Counted from the stretch's first letter, positions 1 to 7,458 are shown. The stretch is DNA of 17,951 bases from an uncultured Rickettsiales bacterium (GCA_913046825.1 CAJWTF010000075.1:1-17951), one strand, 5' to 3'. Made by a program: numbers and translations. Notes: generated by a model not told the origin, from the sequence alone.

Positions 1-442
1 TCTTTAAGCTGCCGTTCGACATATTCTGCAACGTATCCGTATCGGCCAGTTTCACCATATTACCGGGCAGCAACCGGATAGCACCACTACCCCTGAGATG
101 GGTGAATGTGCGGCTCACGATTTCCGTCGTGAGACCCAAATAATCGTCAATATCCGCCCGGTTCATCGGCAGGGATATCGGCGAAGACGCACTGCCGCGT
201 TGTTGCGTGCGATTGGGTATGAACAATAAAAAGGACACAAATTAGTCCCGCGCTGTTTTCCGACCCAATAGCAGCATCTGGTCTTGCGCCTGCGCTAATT
301 CGTTCGATGCCACTTCGAGTAATTGTTTTTAGAGCTTAGGAAACTCGTCCAGCAATGCTTCGAAACGGCCGCGCGGAAAACGACATAGTGTCACATCCGA
401 GCCTGCTTCGGCGGAGTACGCATATTCCGTTTCCGCCGCTTC
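1..442 (-). pseudogene. Decayed Crp/Fnr-family transcriptional regulator, C-terminal two thirds
   Basis: Reading the minus strand leftwards from about 442 gives a Crp/Fnr-type protein in one frame: AYSAEAGSDVTLCRFPRGRF, then LLDEFPKL, then ELAQAQDQMLLLGRKTA, then the helix-turn-helix NRADIDDYLGLTTEIVSRTF. These match the end of the cyclic-nucleotide-like barrel, the dimerisation helix and the winged helix of FnrN/FixK-type regulators, which normally respond to oxygen, nitric oxide or redox state. The frame is broken by TAA at 329-331 and TAA at 242-244. A further in-frame TGA at 446-448 marks the point beyond which I see no N-terminal half. Both internal stops fall where the family often has charged residues. 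The 3' end runs off the left edge of the window. The coding match across about 147 codons is clear; the exact subfamily is inference. Confidence 0.8.
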
Positions 443-506
443 AATTCAAAACAACCGGTCTGATAATCACTACACATTGCGCTGTTTCGGCGCCACTCAC
501 CATGAA

Positions 507-516
507 GTGACGTCAC
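507..516. repeat. 10-bp perfect palindrome upstream of the rpmH promoter
   Basis: GTGACGTCAC is a perfect dyad about 29 bases upstream of the -35 box of the rpmH promoter. A looser inverted pair, CTCACC at 496-501 and GGTGAG at 531-536, brackets it but is not centred on it. It could be an operator or chance. It is the only obvious structure in the 100 bases between the regulator remnant and the promoter. Confidence 0.35.
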
Positions 517-544
517 ATCGGGAAATATTGGGTGAGGAGTTACA

Positions 545-573
545 TTGACATACGTCCGCCGACCTTCTATACA
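545..573 (+). promoter_or_regulatory. Sigma-70-type promoter for the rpmH-rnpA-yidD-yidC unit
   Basis: A perfect -35 box TTGACA (545-550) is followed, after exactly 17 bases, by TATACA (568-573). Transcription would begin near 580, about 30 bases before the rpmH GTG start. A ribosome binding site GGAG at 597-600 sits 8 bases before that start. Close match to consensus is what is expected for a highly expressed ribosomal protein gene. No other comparable promoter was seen before argB. Confidence 0.75.
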
Positions 574-608
574 GCGGCCCGTTTATTTAGCCGTATGGAG
601 TTATTGCC

Positions 609-743
609 GTGAAGAGGACATTTCAGCCGAGCCGCCTTGTGCGCGCGCGTCGCCACGGCTTCCGTAGCCGTATGGCCACCAAAGCAGGGCGGCGCGTGCT
701 AGCCCGTCGCCGCGCCAGGGGCCGCAAACGCCTCTCCGCGTGA
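609..743 (+). CDS. rpmH: 50S ribosomal protein L34
   Basis: A 44-residue, very basic protein that starts (M)KRTFQPS and ends in an Arg/Lys-rich tail with GRKRLSA, the full and usual length of bacterial L34, a component of the large ribosomal subunit. The start is a GTG with GGAG 8 bases upstream; there is no in-frame ATG before residue 22. It is the first gene of the rpmH-rnpA-yidD-yidC order that is conserved across bacteria, and only 4 bases separate its stop from the rnpA start. Too short for many automatic gene callers but certain from sequence and context. Confidence 0.96.
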   Translation: MKRTFQPSRLVRARRHGFRSRMATKAGRRVLARRRARGRKRLSA

Positions 744-747
744 TGAC

Positions 748-1101
748 ATGACCCGCGCCGTCGAAACCTTAAAACGACGGCGGGAGTTCTTGCGTGTCAC
801 ACGGGCGCATCGTAGCAGCGCGGCCCGTGGTTTGGTGCTGCAGGCCTGCGTCAGTGACATGATTTCTGAGAAAGTTCGGGTTGGATTCACCGCAAGTCGC
901 AAAGTCGGTAACGCGGTTAAGCGCAATCGAGCTCGGAGGCGCTTGCGTGCCGCCGTAGAGAAGGTTATGCCTCTGCACGCTGCGGCGGGCTTCGATTATG
1001 TTGTTATCGCCCGCGCGGCTACGGTCGAAAGATCGTTCGGAGCTTTAACACGGGATTTGGAAACCGCGCTCAAACGTCTCGACGTTTGGCGCGAGGAATG
1101 A
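748..1101 (+). CDS. rnpA: Ribonuclease P protein component
   Basis: A 117-residue basic protein that binds the RNase P RNA and helps it remove 5' leaders from precursor tRNAs. The family signature is plain at residues 52-67, KVGNAVKRNRARRRLR (the RNR motif), preceded by the strand RVGFTASR that leads into it. The C-terminal helix DLETALKRLDVW is also typical. Length is normal for the family. It follows rpmH by 4 bases and precedes yidD by 13, so it is almost certainly expressed from the promoter in front of rpmH. Confidence 0.97.
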   Translation: MTRAVETLKRRREFLRVTRAHRSSAARGLVLQACVSDMISEKVRVGFTASRKVGNAVKRNRARRRLRAAVEKVMPLHAAAGFDYVVIARAATVERSFGALTRDLETALKRLDVWREE

Positions 1102-1114
1102 AGCGGAAAGCAAT

Positions 1115-1375
1115 ATGGGTTTGGCGGCGAGGGCGCTGCGTGCGGCGGTTCGATTCTATCAATTAACATTCTCTTGGTTGGCGGCAGGCAATTGCCGCCA
1201 CGCACCAAGCTGTTCGGCCTACGCGATCGAAGCCCTGGAACGACATGGCGCCCTGCGCGGTAGCTGGCTGGCGTTACGGCGACTGTTGCGTTGCCATCCA
1301 TGGGGTGCCGCCGGATACGATCCCGTACCTGACGGTCCCGGCCGTCTCGATCTCAGTAATTCCAGAGGCGCCTGA
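1115..1375 (+). CDS. yidD: Membrane protein insertion efficiency factor YidD
   Basis: An 86-residue member of the YidD family, a small membrane-associated protein that assists insertion of inner-membrane proteins together with YidC. It shows the expected features: an N-terminal amphipathic segment (AVRFYQLTFSWL), the cysteine core NCRHAPSCSAYAIEAL at about residues 26-41, and LRRLLRCHPWGAAGYDPVP near the C terminus. A purine-rich GGAAAG precedes the ATG by about 5 bases. Its stop overlaps the yidC start by one base (TGATG), which implies translational coupling, consistent with the two products working together. Confidence 0.95.
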   Translation: MGLAARALRAAVRFYQLTFSWLAAGNCRHAPSCSAYAIEALERHGALRGSWLALRRLLRCHPWGAAGYDPVPDGPGRLDLSNSRGA

Positions 1376-3180
1376 TGGCCGATCAGAAGAATTTGTTTCT
1401 CGCCGTCGCGCTTTCGATCGTGATTCTGATCACGTGGAACGTGATGGTCGAGCAGCCGAAAATGGAGAAAGAGCGTATCGCGCTGGAGCAACAACAAGCC
1501 GCGCAACAGGCCGGCGGCAAGATCGCTGCCACGCCGGGGGCGCCTGCCACGTCGTCGCCGATACAGGCCGGCGATCCGGTACAAGCCGCACCGTCCGGCC
1601 CACGCCTAGGCTCCGCGCCGTCGACGAGCGGCCTCGCAGCCATCGGCCTTTCACGCGAAGATGCCTTGAAGAAGGTGGCGCGGCTCAAAATCGACACACA
1701 GCGCCTGCAAGGCTCTATCTCCCTGGTTGGTGCGCGCATCGACGATTTGACGCTGAAGGATTACCGTGTCTCTTTGGACGCCGAGAGCGAGCAAATCGAC
1801 CTCCTGCAGCCGATCCATGCGGACAAACCCTACTACGCCGAATTCGGCTGGCTTTCAACCGGCACCAAAATGCCGAACCGGGAGACGGTCTGGACGCCAA
1901 GCCGCGGTGATTTATCGCCTGACAACCCATTGACCTTGTCGTGGAACAACGGAGAAGGTCTACTTTTCGAACAAGATTTCGTCATTGACGAAAATTTCCT
2001 GATCGCCATCACCCAGCGGGTTCGTAATACCAGTTCGAAGGACGTGAGCATTGCCCCATACGGCTTGATCTCACGTACCAGCGTGCCCGATATTCTCGGA
2101 TTTTATATCCTTCATGAAGGCCCGCTCGGGGTTTTTGATAAGACCTTGAAGGAAGTTGATTACGACGACTTATTCGACGACGGCGCCGTGCTGCCTGCTG
2201 TGCGCCAGGAAACGACCGGCGGATGGATCGGCTTTACCGATAAATATTGGCTCGTAGCGCTGATTCCGGATGCAGAAAAACCCTTACGCACAAGTTTCAA
2301 TGCCGGGCGGCGCGGAGTCGAGCCGGTGTTCCAGACGGACTACCTGGGCGACGTCATCGCGGTTCCGGCCGGCGGTAGTATTGAGCGGACAGACCGCTTG
2401 TTTGCTGGCGCCAAACAGGTTGAGCTCCTCGACAAATATGCCCAGGAACAAGGGATAGAAGGCTTTGACAAAGCGGTCGATTGGGGATGGTTCTATTTCC
2501 TGACCAAGCCAATTTTTTACATGTTGCATTGGTTCTTCCTGCAATTTGGCAATTTCGGCCTCGCCATCTTGGCGCTCACGGTAATCTTCAAGCTGGCTTT
2601 CTTCCCGCTTGCCAATAAGTCCTACAAATCGATGAGCCGGATGAAAGTGCTGCAGCCCAAGATGTTGGAGCTAAAGGAACGCTTCGGTGACGACAAGCAG
2701 CGTCTGAACCAGGCGATGATGGACCTTTACAAGAAAGAGAAGGTCAATCCGGCGTCGGGCTGTTTGCCGATGTTGGTGCAAATTCCCGTCTTTTTTGCGC
2801 TGTATAAGGTGTTGTTCGTGACCATCGAAATGCGCCAAGCGCCATTCTATGGATGGGTTCACGATCTTTCCGCACCGGACCCGCTAACTATTCTAAACGG
2901 GTTTGGCCTAATCGCTTGGGATGTCCCGGATTCACTCTCAATCGTTAATATCGGGCTGTGGCCGATCATCATGGGTCTGACCATGTTCCTGCAGCAGCGA
3001 TTAAACCCAACGCCTGCGGATCCAGTTCAGGCGAAGATCTTCCTATTCATGCCGTTAATTTTCACATTCATCTTGGCGCCGTTCCCAGCGGGTCTTGTCA
3101 TTTACTGGGCGTGGAACAACCTGCTGTCGATCAGCCAGCAATATGTCATCATGAAGCGCATGGAGAAGGAAGCCACCTGA
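1375..3180 (+). CDS. yidC: Membrane protein insertase YidC
   Basis: A 601-residue Gram-negative type YidC (Oxa1/Alb3 family). It inserts and folds inner-membrane proteins alone or with SecYEG. An N-terminal membrane anchor (about residues 6-24) is followed by a Pro/Ala-rich linker, a large periplasmic beta domain, and the conserved insertase core: membrane segment near 390-410, a cytoplasmic coiled hairpin (LQPKMLELKERFGDDKQR), VNPASGCLPMLVQIPVFFAL, and two more membrane segments ending in a basic tail. The hydrophilic-groove arginine of E. coli YidC is replaced by Lys406 in TVIFKLAFFPL; Lys at this site is, as I recall, usual in alphaproteobacteria. Start chosen because the ATG overlaps the yidD stop. 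Confidence 0.97.
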   Translation: MADQKNLFLAVALSIVILITWNVMVEQPKMEKERIALEQQQAAQQAGGKIAATPGAPATSSPIQAGDPVQAAPSGPRLGSAPSTSGLAAIGLSREDALKKVARLKIDTQRLQGSISLVGARIDDLTLKDYRVSLDAESEQIDLLQPIHADKPYYAEFGWLSTGTKMPNRETVWTPSRGDLSPDNPLTLSWNNGEGLLFEQDFVIDENFLIAITQRVRNTSSKDVSIAPYGLISRTSVPDILGFYILHEGPLGVFDKTLKEVDYDDLFDDGAVLPAVRQETTGGWIGFTDKYWLVALIPDAEKPLRTSFNAGRRGVEPVFQTDYLGDVIAVPAGGSIERTDRLFAGAKQVELLDKYAQEQGIEGFDKAVDWGWFYFLTKPIFYMLHWFFLQFGNFGLAILALTVIFKLAFFPLANKSYKSMSRMKVLQPKMLELKERFGDDKQRLNQAMMDLYKKEKVNPASGCLPMLVQIPVFFALYKVLFVTIEMRQAPFYGWVHDLSAPDPLTILNGFGLIAWDVPDSLSIVNIGLWPIIMGLTMFLQQRLNPTPADPVQAKIFLFMPLIFTFILAPFPAGLVIYWAWNNLLSISQQYVIMKRMEKEAT

Positions 3181-3824
3181 TTGACACTCTTTTCAACACC
3201 GAGGAGATTGAAGCGGGCCGTCTTCTCTTCGCGCAGGAAAGCCGGTTCCTCCTAGGCGTTGCGAGCCTCAAGCAACTGCCCGACGATACACTGCCGGAAA
3301 TCGCCTTTGCTGGCCGATCTAATGTCGGCAAGTCGACCTTGCTAAACACGTTGACCGGTCGGAAAGCTCTAGCCCGCACCAGCAACACACCGGGCCGCAC
3401 ACAACAGCTGAATTTTTTTGATCTCGGTCGCCGATTGACGTTGGTCGATATGCCGGGATACGGCTACGCAAAGGCGCCCAAAGCCGAGGTCGCGGCATGG
3501 ACCCGCTTGGTACGCGATTATCTGCGCGGCCGGGTCGGCCTTCGTCGCCTATGCCTATTGATTGACGCGCGGCACGGTTTGAAGCCAACGGACCGCGAGA
3601 TCATGGGCCTTCTAGAAGATTCCGCTGTGGTTTTCCAGATCGTGTTGACGAAGACCGACAAGTGCAAAAATCTCCCAAAACTTATCGAAGAGACGGAGAG
3701 GAAGGTCGGTGAATATCGCGCCGGAACGCCGCTCGTCTTGGCGACAAGTTCTCGGCAAAACCGCGGCGTTCCCGAGTTGCGCGCCGAACTCGCGAAGCTC
3801 GCCCTCGACGATTCTTTGCAGTGA
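3177..3824 (+). CDS. engB: Ribosome biogenesis GTPase YsxC/EngB
   Basis: About 215 residues of a TRAFAC-class small GTPase involved in large-subunit ribosome assembly. The G motifs are all present: G1 GRSNVGKST (about 46-54), the switch region NTPGRTQQLNFF, G3 DMPGYG, G4 TKTDK and a G5-like ATSS. The start is uncertain. The frame stays open upstream into yidC, but homology begins at FNTEEIEAGRLLFA, and no ATG, GTG or TTG lies in frame near there. The best candidates are CTG at 3177 (overlapping the yidC stop, with the purine stretch GGAGAAGGA 6 bases upstream) or ATT at 3180. Coordinates use the CTG. Function is secure; the start codon is inference. Confidence 0.9.
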   Translation: MIDTLFNTEEIEAGRLLFAQESRFLLGVASLKQLPDDTLPEIAFAGRSNVGKSTLLNTLTGRKALARTSNTPGRTQQLNFFDLGRRLTLVDMPGYGYAKAPKAEVAAWTRLVRDYLRGRVGLRRLCLLIDARHGLKPTDREIMGLLEDSAVVFQIVLTKTDKCKNLPKLIEETERKVGEYRAGTPLVLATSSRQNRGVPELRAELAKLALDDSLQ

Positions 3825-3886
3825 GCCCACTTTGGGTTTAAGACAACGCCCAAATTCCTATGGTCGCGACAGTAAAGAGAAGTCCG

Positions 3887-4792
3887 ATGGACGATGAGAT
3901 AAAAAAACGCCAGGAGAATTGGCTCGCCCGTGCCGATATTCTAACAGAGGCGCTCCCCTATATGCGCCGCCACGCAGGCAAAGCCGTGGTGGTAAAATAT
4001 GGCGGACATGCCATGGGTGATGCGTCCCTTTCTGCGGCTTTCGCGCGCGATATCGTGCTGATGCGGCAAGTTGGTATCAACGTCATTGTCGTCCACGGCG
4101 GCGGCCCACAGATTGGCGCGATGCTGGACCGAGTCGGAGTTGAAAGCGAATTTATCGACGGATTACGCGTCACCACGTCGGAAGCAGTCGATGTCGTGGA
4201 AATGGTGCTGTCGGGACAAGTCAATAAATCCATCGTCGCACAAATTGCGTCCGAGGGTGGCCGCGCGGTTGGGCTTTCCGGTAAAGATGGCGGGCTTCTT
4301 CGGGTTAAAAAACTCACCCGCACGAAACGCGATCCGGATTCCAATATCAAGAAGGTTATCGACCTCGGCTTTGTCGGAGAGCCAGAGGAAGTGGACCCCT
4401 ATATCCTGGAAGCGATGAGTGAAAAATCAATCATCCCCGTCGTAGCACCGATTGGCTGGGACGCGGCAGGAAATACTTACAACGTCAATGCCGATACCGC
4501 CGCCGGCGCAATTGCCGGCGCACTCAAGGCATCGCGCCTTTTAATGTTGACCGATGTCGCAGGGGTTCTCGATAAGGCAGGCGATTTAATGCAGGAACTG
4601 TCGATTGATGATTGTAAGGCGCTGCAGGAGGACGGCACGCTTTCGGGGGGCATGATCCCGAAGGTGAAAAACTGCATCGATGCCGTGGATTTAGGTGTTG
4701 AAGGAGCCGTCATCATCGATGGGCGCGTCCCACACGGCGTCTTGCTCGAACTCTTTACCGAGCACGGCTCGGGCACGTTGATCCGGCGATGA
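3887..4792 (+). CDS. argB: Acetylglutamate kinase
   Basis: A 301-residue amino-acid kinase that phosphorylates N-acetyl-L-glutamate, the second step of arginine biosynthesis, in the cytoplasm. Visible signatures are KYGGHAM (37-43), HGGGPQI (70-76) for ATP/substrate binding, [23 protein letters not shown] and the C-terminal GGMIPKV. The ATG at 3887 has a purine-rich AGAGAAG just upstream; an ATG at 3860 in the same frame would add nine residues but has no ribosome binding site. The N-terminal helix seen here is typical of the long, arginine-regulated hexameric form. A 62-base gap separates it from engB; its stop overlaps the next start (ATGA). Confidence 0.96.
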   Translation: MDDEIKKRQENWLARADILTEALPYMRRHAGKAVVVKYGGHAMGDASLSAAFARDIVLMRQVGINVIVVHGGGPQIGAMLDRVGVESEFIDGLRVTTSEAVDVVEMVLSGQVNKSIVAQIASEGGRAVGLSGKDGGLLRVKKLTRTKRDPDSNIKKVIDLGFVGEPEEVDPYILEAMSEKSIIPVVAPIGWDAAGNTYNVNADTAAGAIAGALKASRLLMLTDVAGVLDKAGDLMQELSIDDCKALQEDGTLSGGMIPKVKNCIDAVDLGVEGAVIIDGRVPHGVLLELFTEHGSGTLIRR

Positions 4793-5451
4793 GCGGCGAA
4801 CCGGTTACCGCCGACGTTTGGGTCTTTGACCTCGACAACACTCTCTATCCCCGCGATTGTGACCTGTTCGCCCAAATCGATGTGAAAATGAAGTCGTTTA
4901 TCAGCGAACTGCTGAGCGTTGATGTGGAGGAAGCGCATCGCATCCAGAAGGAATATTTCCGCACGCACGGGACGACACTGCGTGGCCTCATGGACAACCA
5001 CGGTTTGGCGCCAAGCGAGTTTCTAGACTACGTCCACGATATTGACGTGAGCCCGGTGCCACCGAATCCGGCACTCGACGATGTGCTGCACCGTCTACCG
5101 GGCCGCAAGATTATTTATACCAATGGTTCGGTAATTCATGCGGAGAATGTCTCGCACCGGCTTGGCATCCGCCATCACTTCGACGGAATTTTCGATATCA
5201 TCGCCGCAGACTACAATCCGAAGCCGGCCCGCGAGCCCTATGCGCAGATGATCCGAGAGCACGATGTAGATCCGACGCGTGCGGTGATGCTGGAAGACAT
5301 CGCCCGGAACCTTGAGCCCGCTCATGAGCTCGGCATGACTACCGTCTGGATCCGTTCCGAGCACGATCATTCGGCGATGGGCGCCGACGGAGATCACATC
5401 CACCATGTGATCGACGATCTGGTGGAGTGGCTCGAAGAACAGATCGAGTAA
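4789..5451 (+). CDS. HAD-superfamily pyrimidine 5'-nucleotidase-like hydrolase
   Basis: A 220-residue haloacid dehalogenase-fold phosphatase. Motif I is FDLDNTLYP (nucleophile Asp14, general acid Asp16), motif II TNGS, the motif III lysine lies in [10 protein letters not shown], and motif IV is LEDIARNL. The DLDNTLYP signature is that of the Sdt1/SSM1 pyrimidine 5'-nucleotidase group, which removes phosphate from UMP/CMP-type substrates; the physiological substrate here is not determined by sequence. It overlaps argB by four bases (ATGA), so it is translationally coupled. The argB-HAD pairing recurs in alphaproteobacteria, to my knowledge. Confidence 0.9.
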   Translation: MSGEPVTADVWVFDLDNTLYPRDCDLFAQIDVKMKSFISELLSVDVEEAHRIQKEYFRTHGTTLRGLMDNHGLAPSEFLDYVHDIDVSPVPPNPALDDVLHRLPGRKIIYTNGSVIHAENVSHRLGIRHHFDGIFDIIAADYNPKPAREPYAQMIREHDVDPTRAVMLEDIARNLEPAHELGMTTVWIRSEHDHSAMGADGDHIHHVIDDLVEWLEEQIE

Positions 5452-5462
5452 CGGTCGGCCCG

Positions 5463-5497
5463 TTCATCCTGAGCCAGGCTGAGGACAAGGTTTTTTT
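5463..5497 (+). terminator. Possible terminator after the argB/HAD unit
   Basis: A short imperfect stem around CCTGAGCCAGGCTGAGG is followed, after CAAGG, by seven T residues (5491-5497). The stem carries mismatched G-G pairs and is weak, so intrinsic termination is only possible. The sequence also resembles a degenerate extragenic repeat of the CATCCTGAGC type. Confidence 0.35.
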
Positions 5498-5536
5498 CGT
5501 CATTCCGGAAACGCGTAAGCGTTATCCAGAATGACG
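5498..5536. repeat. Extragenic palindrome (GTCATTC/GAATGAC family), likely bidirectional terminator
   Basis: CGTCATTC at 5498-5505 pairs with GAATGACG at 5529-5536. The inner arms GGAAACGC and GCGTTATCC extend the stem with one bulged base and leave a GTAA loop. It sits between the convergent ends of the HAD gene (stop at 5451) and the amidohydrolase gene (stop at 5546), a good place for a two-way terminator. Related GTCATTC...GAATGAC structures occur at 8957-8982 and 14014-14084. Confidence 0.75.
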
Positions 5537-5545
5537 TGTCGAGGC

Positions 5546-6760
5546 TTACTCAGCCGCAGCCGGGTTCCTCGCCTCCATCGCCTTCTGTGCTTTCTGGAAC
5601 GCCGCCTCATCGAAATCCCATAAGCCGGCACCGCCCATGAAGATCGCTGCAGCCGTCTCGCGTTTCACGTTGGCCAGCAAGTTGTTGGCAACATTCGGAA
5701 AGTTCGAATCGAAGTGCGGGTAGTCCGTCGAGATACACATGCGGTCCGCGCCGATCAATCCGGCCGTGGCTTCGATTTCGGGCTCACTTCCCTCGACCGC
5801 GGCCCAGCAGTTGCGCTGGAAGTATTCCATCGGGGTCAACGACAGATAGGGCGCGTGGCTGTCGCGATACTGCGGATAATCCCACTCGATTCGGGTAAGA
5901 ATACCGGGTACCCACGAGTTTTGGGATTCTAGATATCCCACACGGAGGGTCGGATAGAACTCGAACACACCGGCGATCAACATGCCGATCAAGGCTTGCT
6001 GCATTTCGATCCAATGGCTAGCCACATGGCGGTAAAATCGGTTCTCGCCGTAGAGAACGTTCATATGGCTGTTATGCGCGCCGGTCCCTTCGTGGAATCC
6101 CATCGAGACATCGAGAGCGCAATGCATTTCGAACAGCGGGTTCCAATAATTCGAGTGCCAGAAATGACCGTCGATCATGTTTGGCCGCACAAAAGAGCCG
6201 ACCGCGCCGAGTTCGTTTACGCAGCGGGCCAACTCTGCACAGGCCATGTTGACGTCCTGCAGCGGCAACATGGCCGCCCACTTCAATTGGTCCGAACTAT
6301 GCTGAGTGAAGTCGTGGATCCAGTTATTGTATGCCTGGCACAGCGCCAGCGAGAGATGCGGATCCATATGGTCGCGCGCAATCAGACTTAATCCCATGGT
6401 TGGGAACATCACGGCGATATCGATGCCTTCTAGCTCCATTCCCATAACCTGGGCTTCGGCGTCGTAGTTGCGCTCGATCGCGAAGTTCAATAAGCCGCTA
6501 GACGCCATACGCGAACCGGAAAGTGGCTGTGAAGTTTCCGTCTTTTCTTTTGGTTGGCTACGTTTGCGGTGCTGCTGCATCTCGTGATCCAGCGAGGTCG
6601 CTTGACCGTCGATGACGATCATGCCCCGCTTGTATTGGCCTTTTGAGTCGACTGGTAGCACGACGCGGTCGCGGAACTTTTTGTCCAAATATTTATCGAA
6701 TAAGTCGACAGGCTCCATGATGTGCATGTCGCAGTCGACGAAGCGCAGTCCGTCCTTCAT
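5546..6760 (-). CDS. Amidohydrolase-2 family metal-dependent hydrolase/decarboxylase
   Basis: A 404-residue TIM-barrel enzyme of the amidohydrolase-2 group (as in ACMSD-type decarboxylases). The N terminus carries the metal-binding strand FVDCDMHIMEP (Asp11, His13). A central GFHEGTGAHNSH supplies likely His ligands, and STDYPHFDSNFP near residue 346 carries the catalytic/metal Asp. Such proteins decarboxylate or hydrolyse aromatic or ring-cleavage acids; the substrate cannot be read here. The ATG at 6760 is preceded by GGAGG at a 7-base spacing; an upstream in-frame ATG at 6829 lacks such a site. It diverges from the MarR regulator gene, which may control it. Confidence 0.85.
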   Translation of the reverse strand: MKDGLRFVDCDMHIMEPVDLFDKYLDKKFRDRVVLPVDSKGQYKRGMIVIDGQATSLDHEMQQHRKRSQPKEKTETSQPLSGSRMASSGLLNFAIERNYDAEAQVMGMELEGIDIAVMFPTMGLSLIARDHMDPHLSLALCQAYNNWIHDFTQHSSDQLKWAAMLPLQDVNMACAELARCVNELGAVGSFVRPNMIDGHFWHSNYWNPLFEMHCALDVSMGFHEGTGAHNSHMNVLYGENRFYRHVASHWIEMQQALIGMLIAGVFEFYPTLRVGYLESQNSWVPGILTRIEWDYPQYRDSHAPYLSLTPMEYFQRNCWAAVEGSEPEIEATAGLIGADRMCISTDYPHFDSNFPNVANNLLANVKRETAAAIFMGGAGLWDFDEAAFQKAQKAMEARNPAAAE

Positions 6761-6841
6761 GACGTTTCCTCCGGGTTCGGCGTTTCCTGTTCTCGACCAT
6801 CCCGTCCGGGCGAACATGCGGCCCGGCACGGGCGCTTCTTG

Positions 6842-6866
6842 TTCTTATTCTTGTTGCCAATAAGAA
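6842..6866. repeat. AT-rich inverted repeat in the amidohydrolase/marR intergenic region
   Basis: TTCTTATT (6842-6849) and its exact complement AATAAGAA (6859-6866) are separated by 9 bases. It overlaps a 12-base direct repeat, with TTCTTGTT at 6836-6843 and again at 6848-6855. It lies about 80-105 bases upstream of the amidohydrolase start, in DNA that is AT-rich for this region. It could be an operator or a weak RNA hairpin; no regulator is assigned. Confidence 0.45.
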
Positions 6867-6930
6867 TGGAACGACTCCGACCGAGGACAGCGGTGGAGGA
6901 TTTCGTTGACTTGACTTCCCGGGGTTAGGA

Positions 6931-6952
6931 TATTATCTGTATATGCAATTAA
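6931..6952 (+). promoter_or_regulatory. -10 box and dyad operator in front of marR
   Basis: TATTAT (6931-6936) looks like a -10 box. It overlaps an imperfect 20-bp dyad at 6933-6952 whose core is TGTATATGCA, of the form TG-N-ATAT-N-CA. Overlapping TTGACT hexamers at 6906-6911 and 6911-6916 are possible -35 boxes, but their spacing to TATTAT (19 or 14) is not ideal. Nearly the same module occurs at 7437-7458. Position over the -10 region suggests autorepression by the MarR protein. Confidence 0.6.
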
Positions 6953-6969
6953 CAGGCGGAACCAGGTTG

Positions 6970-7422
6970 ATGACGAACACAGACAAAGCGAAAGTTTTAG
7001 CGGAGGAAGTGCTCGATTGTGTCAGCTTTCGCCTGCGCCGCGCGGCGCGCATGGTAGCCAAGCGTTATGACGACGCCTTGCGCCCAGTTGGCTTGCGCAA
7101 CACCCAGTTCAGTGTCCTCGGTGCGCTCGCGTTTCTTGGTGAGACAGGGATTGGCGAGTTGGCGGTGCAGATGGCTACTGACGGTACCACCCTAACCCGG
7201 AATTTGGACGTGCTCGTTCGCCGCGACTTGATTGAGAATGTCGCGGCAGAGGACGGTCGTGTGCGGCGCGTCCGCCTCACATCTATGGGGCAGGAAACAT
7301 TGGAGGAAGCCTTGCCACTCTGGCGAGCCGCGCAGAGCAAGACCCTGGAATCCGTCGGATCGGGTATATGGCAAGAAACACGTAAAATTCTGGCCGAGAT
7401 CGAATCCGGAGAGGAGAAATAA
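6970..7422 (+). CDS. MarR-family transcriptional regulator
   Basis: A 150-residue winged-helix protein. The N-terminal dimerisation helix is followed by the DNA-binding domain: LRNTQFSVLGAL leads into a recognition helix around MATDGTTLTRNLDVLVRRDL (about 68-87), with the wing AAEDGRVRRVRLT at 92-104, and a C-terminal helix that completes the dimer interface. MarR proteins usually repress nearby catabolic or efflux genes and are released by phenolic or related ligands. The ATG at 6970 was chosen because the other in-frame ATG (6943) lies inside the putative operator and lacks a ribosome binding site. A repeated operator-like sequence precedes both this gene and the next one. Confidence 0.88.
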   Translation: MTNTDKAKVLAEEVLDCVSFRLRRAARMVAKRYDDALRPVGLRNTQFSVLGALAFLGETGIGELAVQMATDGTTLTRNLDVLVRRDLIENVAAEDGRVRRVRLTSMGQETLEEALPLWRAAQSKTLESVGSGIWQETRKILAEIESGEEK

Positions 7423-7436
7423 CTCATTATTTATCC

Positions 7437-7458
7437 TATAATATGTATATGCAGTTAA
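7437..7458 (+). promoter_or_regulatory. Second copy of the MarR-type promoter/operator
   Basis: A consensus -10 box TATAAT (7437-7442) is followed one base later by TGTATATGCAGTTAA (7444-7458). This differs by a single base from TGTATATGCAATTAA at 6938-6952, and the offset from the -10 box is identical. It lies between marR and the DUF1330-like pseudogene, with no clear -35 box. Confidence 0.6.

Noticed and set aside
1245..1910. 221-residue plus-strand frame over the yidD/yidC junction
   Set aside because: It overlaps two certain genes in another frame, is Arg-rich and has no recognisable domain; a GC-rich coding shadow.
2958..3180. Upstream in-frame extension of engB inside yidC, giving a 288-residue protein
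   Set aside because: The extra 70-odd residues are just yidC read in another frame, are His/Ser-rich without family similarity, and the EngB homology begins after the yidC stop.
5463..5545. CRISPR-like or riboswitch interpretation of the repeats after the HAD gene
   Set aside because: There is one palindrome and one degenerate repeat only, no regular spacers, and the convergent context fits termination or an extragenic repeat.
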